Of a stretch of 12,842 nucleotides of DNA, positions 12,600-12,842 are shown one piece after another. This DNA is from CAZSAL01 sp964604825 (GTDB lineage: Bacteria; Elusimicrobiota; Elusimicrobia; 2-01-FULL-59-12). Both the position numbers and the translations under genes were made by a program. Location of the stretch: assembly GCA_964604825.1 (NCBI GenBank), contig CAZSAL010000062.1, forward strand, positions 1-12,842, written 5' to 3'. Position 1 is the stretch's first letter, and each line of letters starts with the position of its first letter. Under the pieces are notes generated by a model. The model saw only the letters and a program-made list of their open reading frames with translations. It did not search any database and was not told the origin of the DNA.

Positions 12600-12617
12600 T
12601 CTGGGGACGAATGTCAA
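12588..12617 (-). promoter_or_regulatory. Internal promoter for tRNA-Trp, secE and downstream genes
   Basis: Minus-strand TTGACA (12617-12612, perfect), an 18-nt spacer and TAAAAT (12593-12588, 5/6). Initiation near 12580-12581 lies about 50 nt before the tRNA, downstream of rpmG. A new transcript would begin right at the 5' arm of the terminator-like hairpin. Confidence 0.6.
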
Positions 12618-12628
12618 TTTTTCTTGAC

Positions 12629-12787
12629 CTACGACGACTTGGTTTCTTTATGTACAGTCTGCTTGCCGCAGGCACGGCAGAACTTTTTCACTTCAACCTT
12701 ATAGTCTTTCCGCTTGCCGCGGGAAAACGTATAGTTCTTGTTTTTGCAATCACTGCAGGCCAGTATATAAACGATTCTCTCAGCCAC
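12629..12787 (-). CDS. rpmG: 50S ribosomal protein L33
   Basis: A 52-residue protein too short for most gene tracks. It reads AERIVYILACSDCKNKNYT...KKFCRACGKQTVHKETKSS, with two C-x-x-C pairs (Cys11/14 and Cys37/40), the zinc-binding (C+) form of L33. The start is GTG at 12787, whose first base is the last base of the tuf stop (TAGTG), so translation is probably coupled to EF-Tu; no Shine-Dalgarno is evident. Position between tuf and trpT-secE is standard. Confidence 0.93.
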   Translation of the reverse strand: MAERIVYILACSDCKNKNYTFSRGKRKDYKVEVKKFCRACGKQTVHKETKSS

Positions 12788-12842
12788 TATGCGATCACCT
12801 CGGTGACAACACCGGCGCCCACAGTGTGGCCGCCTTCCCGGA
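12787..12842 (-). CDS. tuf: Elongation factor Tu, C-terminal end only
   Basis: Only the last 17 codons are in the window: REGGHTVGAGVVTEVIA followed by TAG (12789-12787). This is the conserved end of EF-Tu domain 3 (family form REGGRTVGAGVVTxI), with His where Arg is most common. EF-Tu delivers aminoacyl-tRNA to the ribosome. The gene continues beyond the window's right edge, and its stop overlaps the rpmG start by one base. Confidence 0.92.
   Translation of the reverse strand, partial: REGGHTVGAGVVTEVIA

Overview
The window reads as bacterial chromosome of moderate GC content. It holds housekeeping genes in several short transcription units, with one repeat-rich gap of about 400 bases. Markers include a Tad-type pilus gene pair, a CIRCE heat-shock operator at clpB, the large three-domain form of IspG, a short-LID adenylate kinase, a four-cysteine L33 and the tuf-rpmG-trpT-secE-nusG-rplK-rplA block. 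Large IspG points to lineages such as Chlamydiae/Planctomycetes, Bacteroidetes or less-studied relatives. Elusimicrobiota or Omnitrophota would fit, but the phylum cannot be fixed from this window alone.

Layout. Bases 1-185 are an upstream gap ending in an AT-rich promoter. 186-2523 (+) holds a TadG-like and a TadE-like protein 13 nt apart. 2588-5182 (-) is clpB, convergent with the Tad pair, preceded by a structured leader of about 170 nt, a CIRCE operator and a sigma70-type promoter (to 5389). 5390-5786 has no convincing gene. It contains an 8-bp direct repeat, a degenerate palindromic element and at least 13 copies of the octamer GTGTATCA, seven of them in perfect tandem. 5787-7931 (-) is ispG, carrying two in-frame insertions derived from a GC-rich palindromic repeat. 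7944-9359 (-) is a secreted repeat protein, probably a beta-propeller, sitting 12 nt upstream of ispG. greA (9420-9893, +) diverges from it with a promoter that predicts a leaderless mRNA. 9929-12842 (-) is the block tuf (3' end), rpmG, tRNA-Trp, secE, nusG, rplK, rplA, adk.

How they work together. The right third supplies translation (EF-Tu, L33, L11, L1, tRNA-Trp), transcription elongation (NusG, GreA), protein export (SecE) and nucleotide balance (Adk). The usual continuation rplJ-rplL-rpoB-rpoC after rplA is missing: adk follows instead, and the unit then meets greA head-on. ClpB is a disaggregase whose operator indicates HrcA control. IspG makes isoprenoid precursors through the MEP pathway.

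The most notable points are the repeat-derived peptides inside the essential gene ispG, the octamer array behind it, the CIRCE site on clpB, the predicted leaderless greA, the mutually exclusive hairpins before tRNA-Trp, and the broken ribosomal-RNA polymerase gene block. I did not see an obviously new multi-gene system such as a defence island, CRISPR array or phage.
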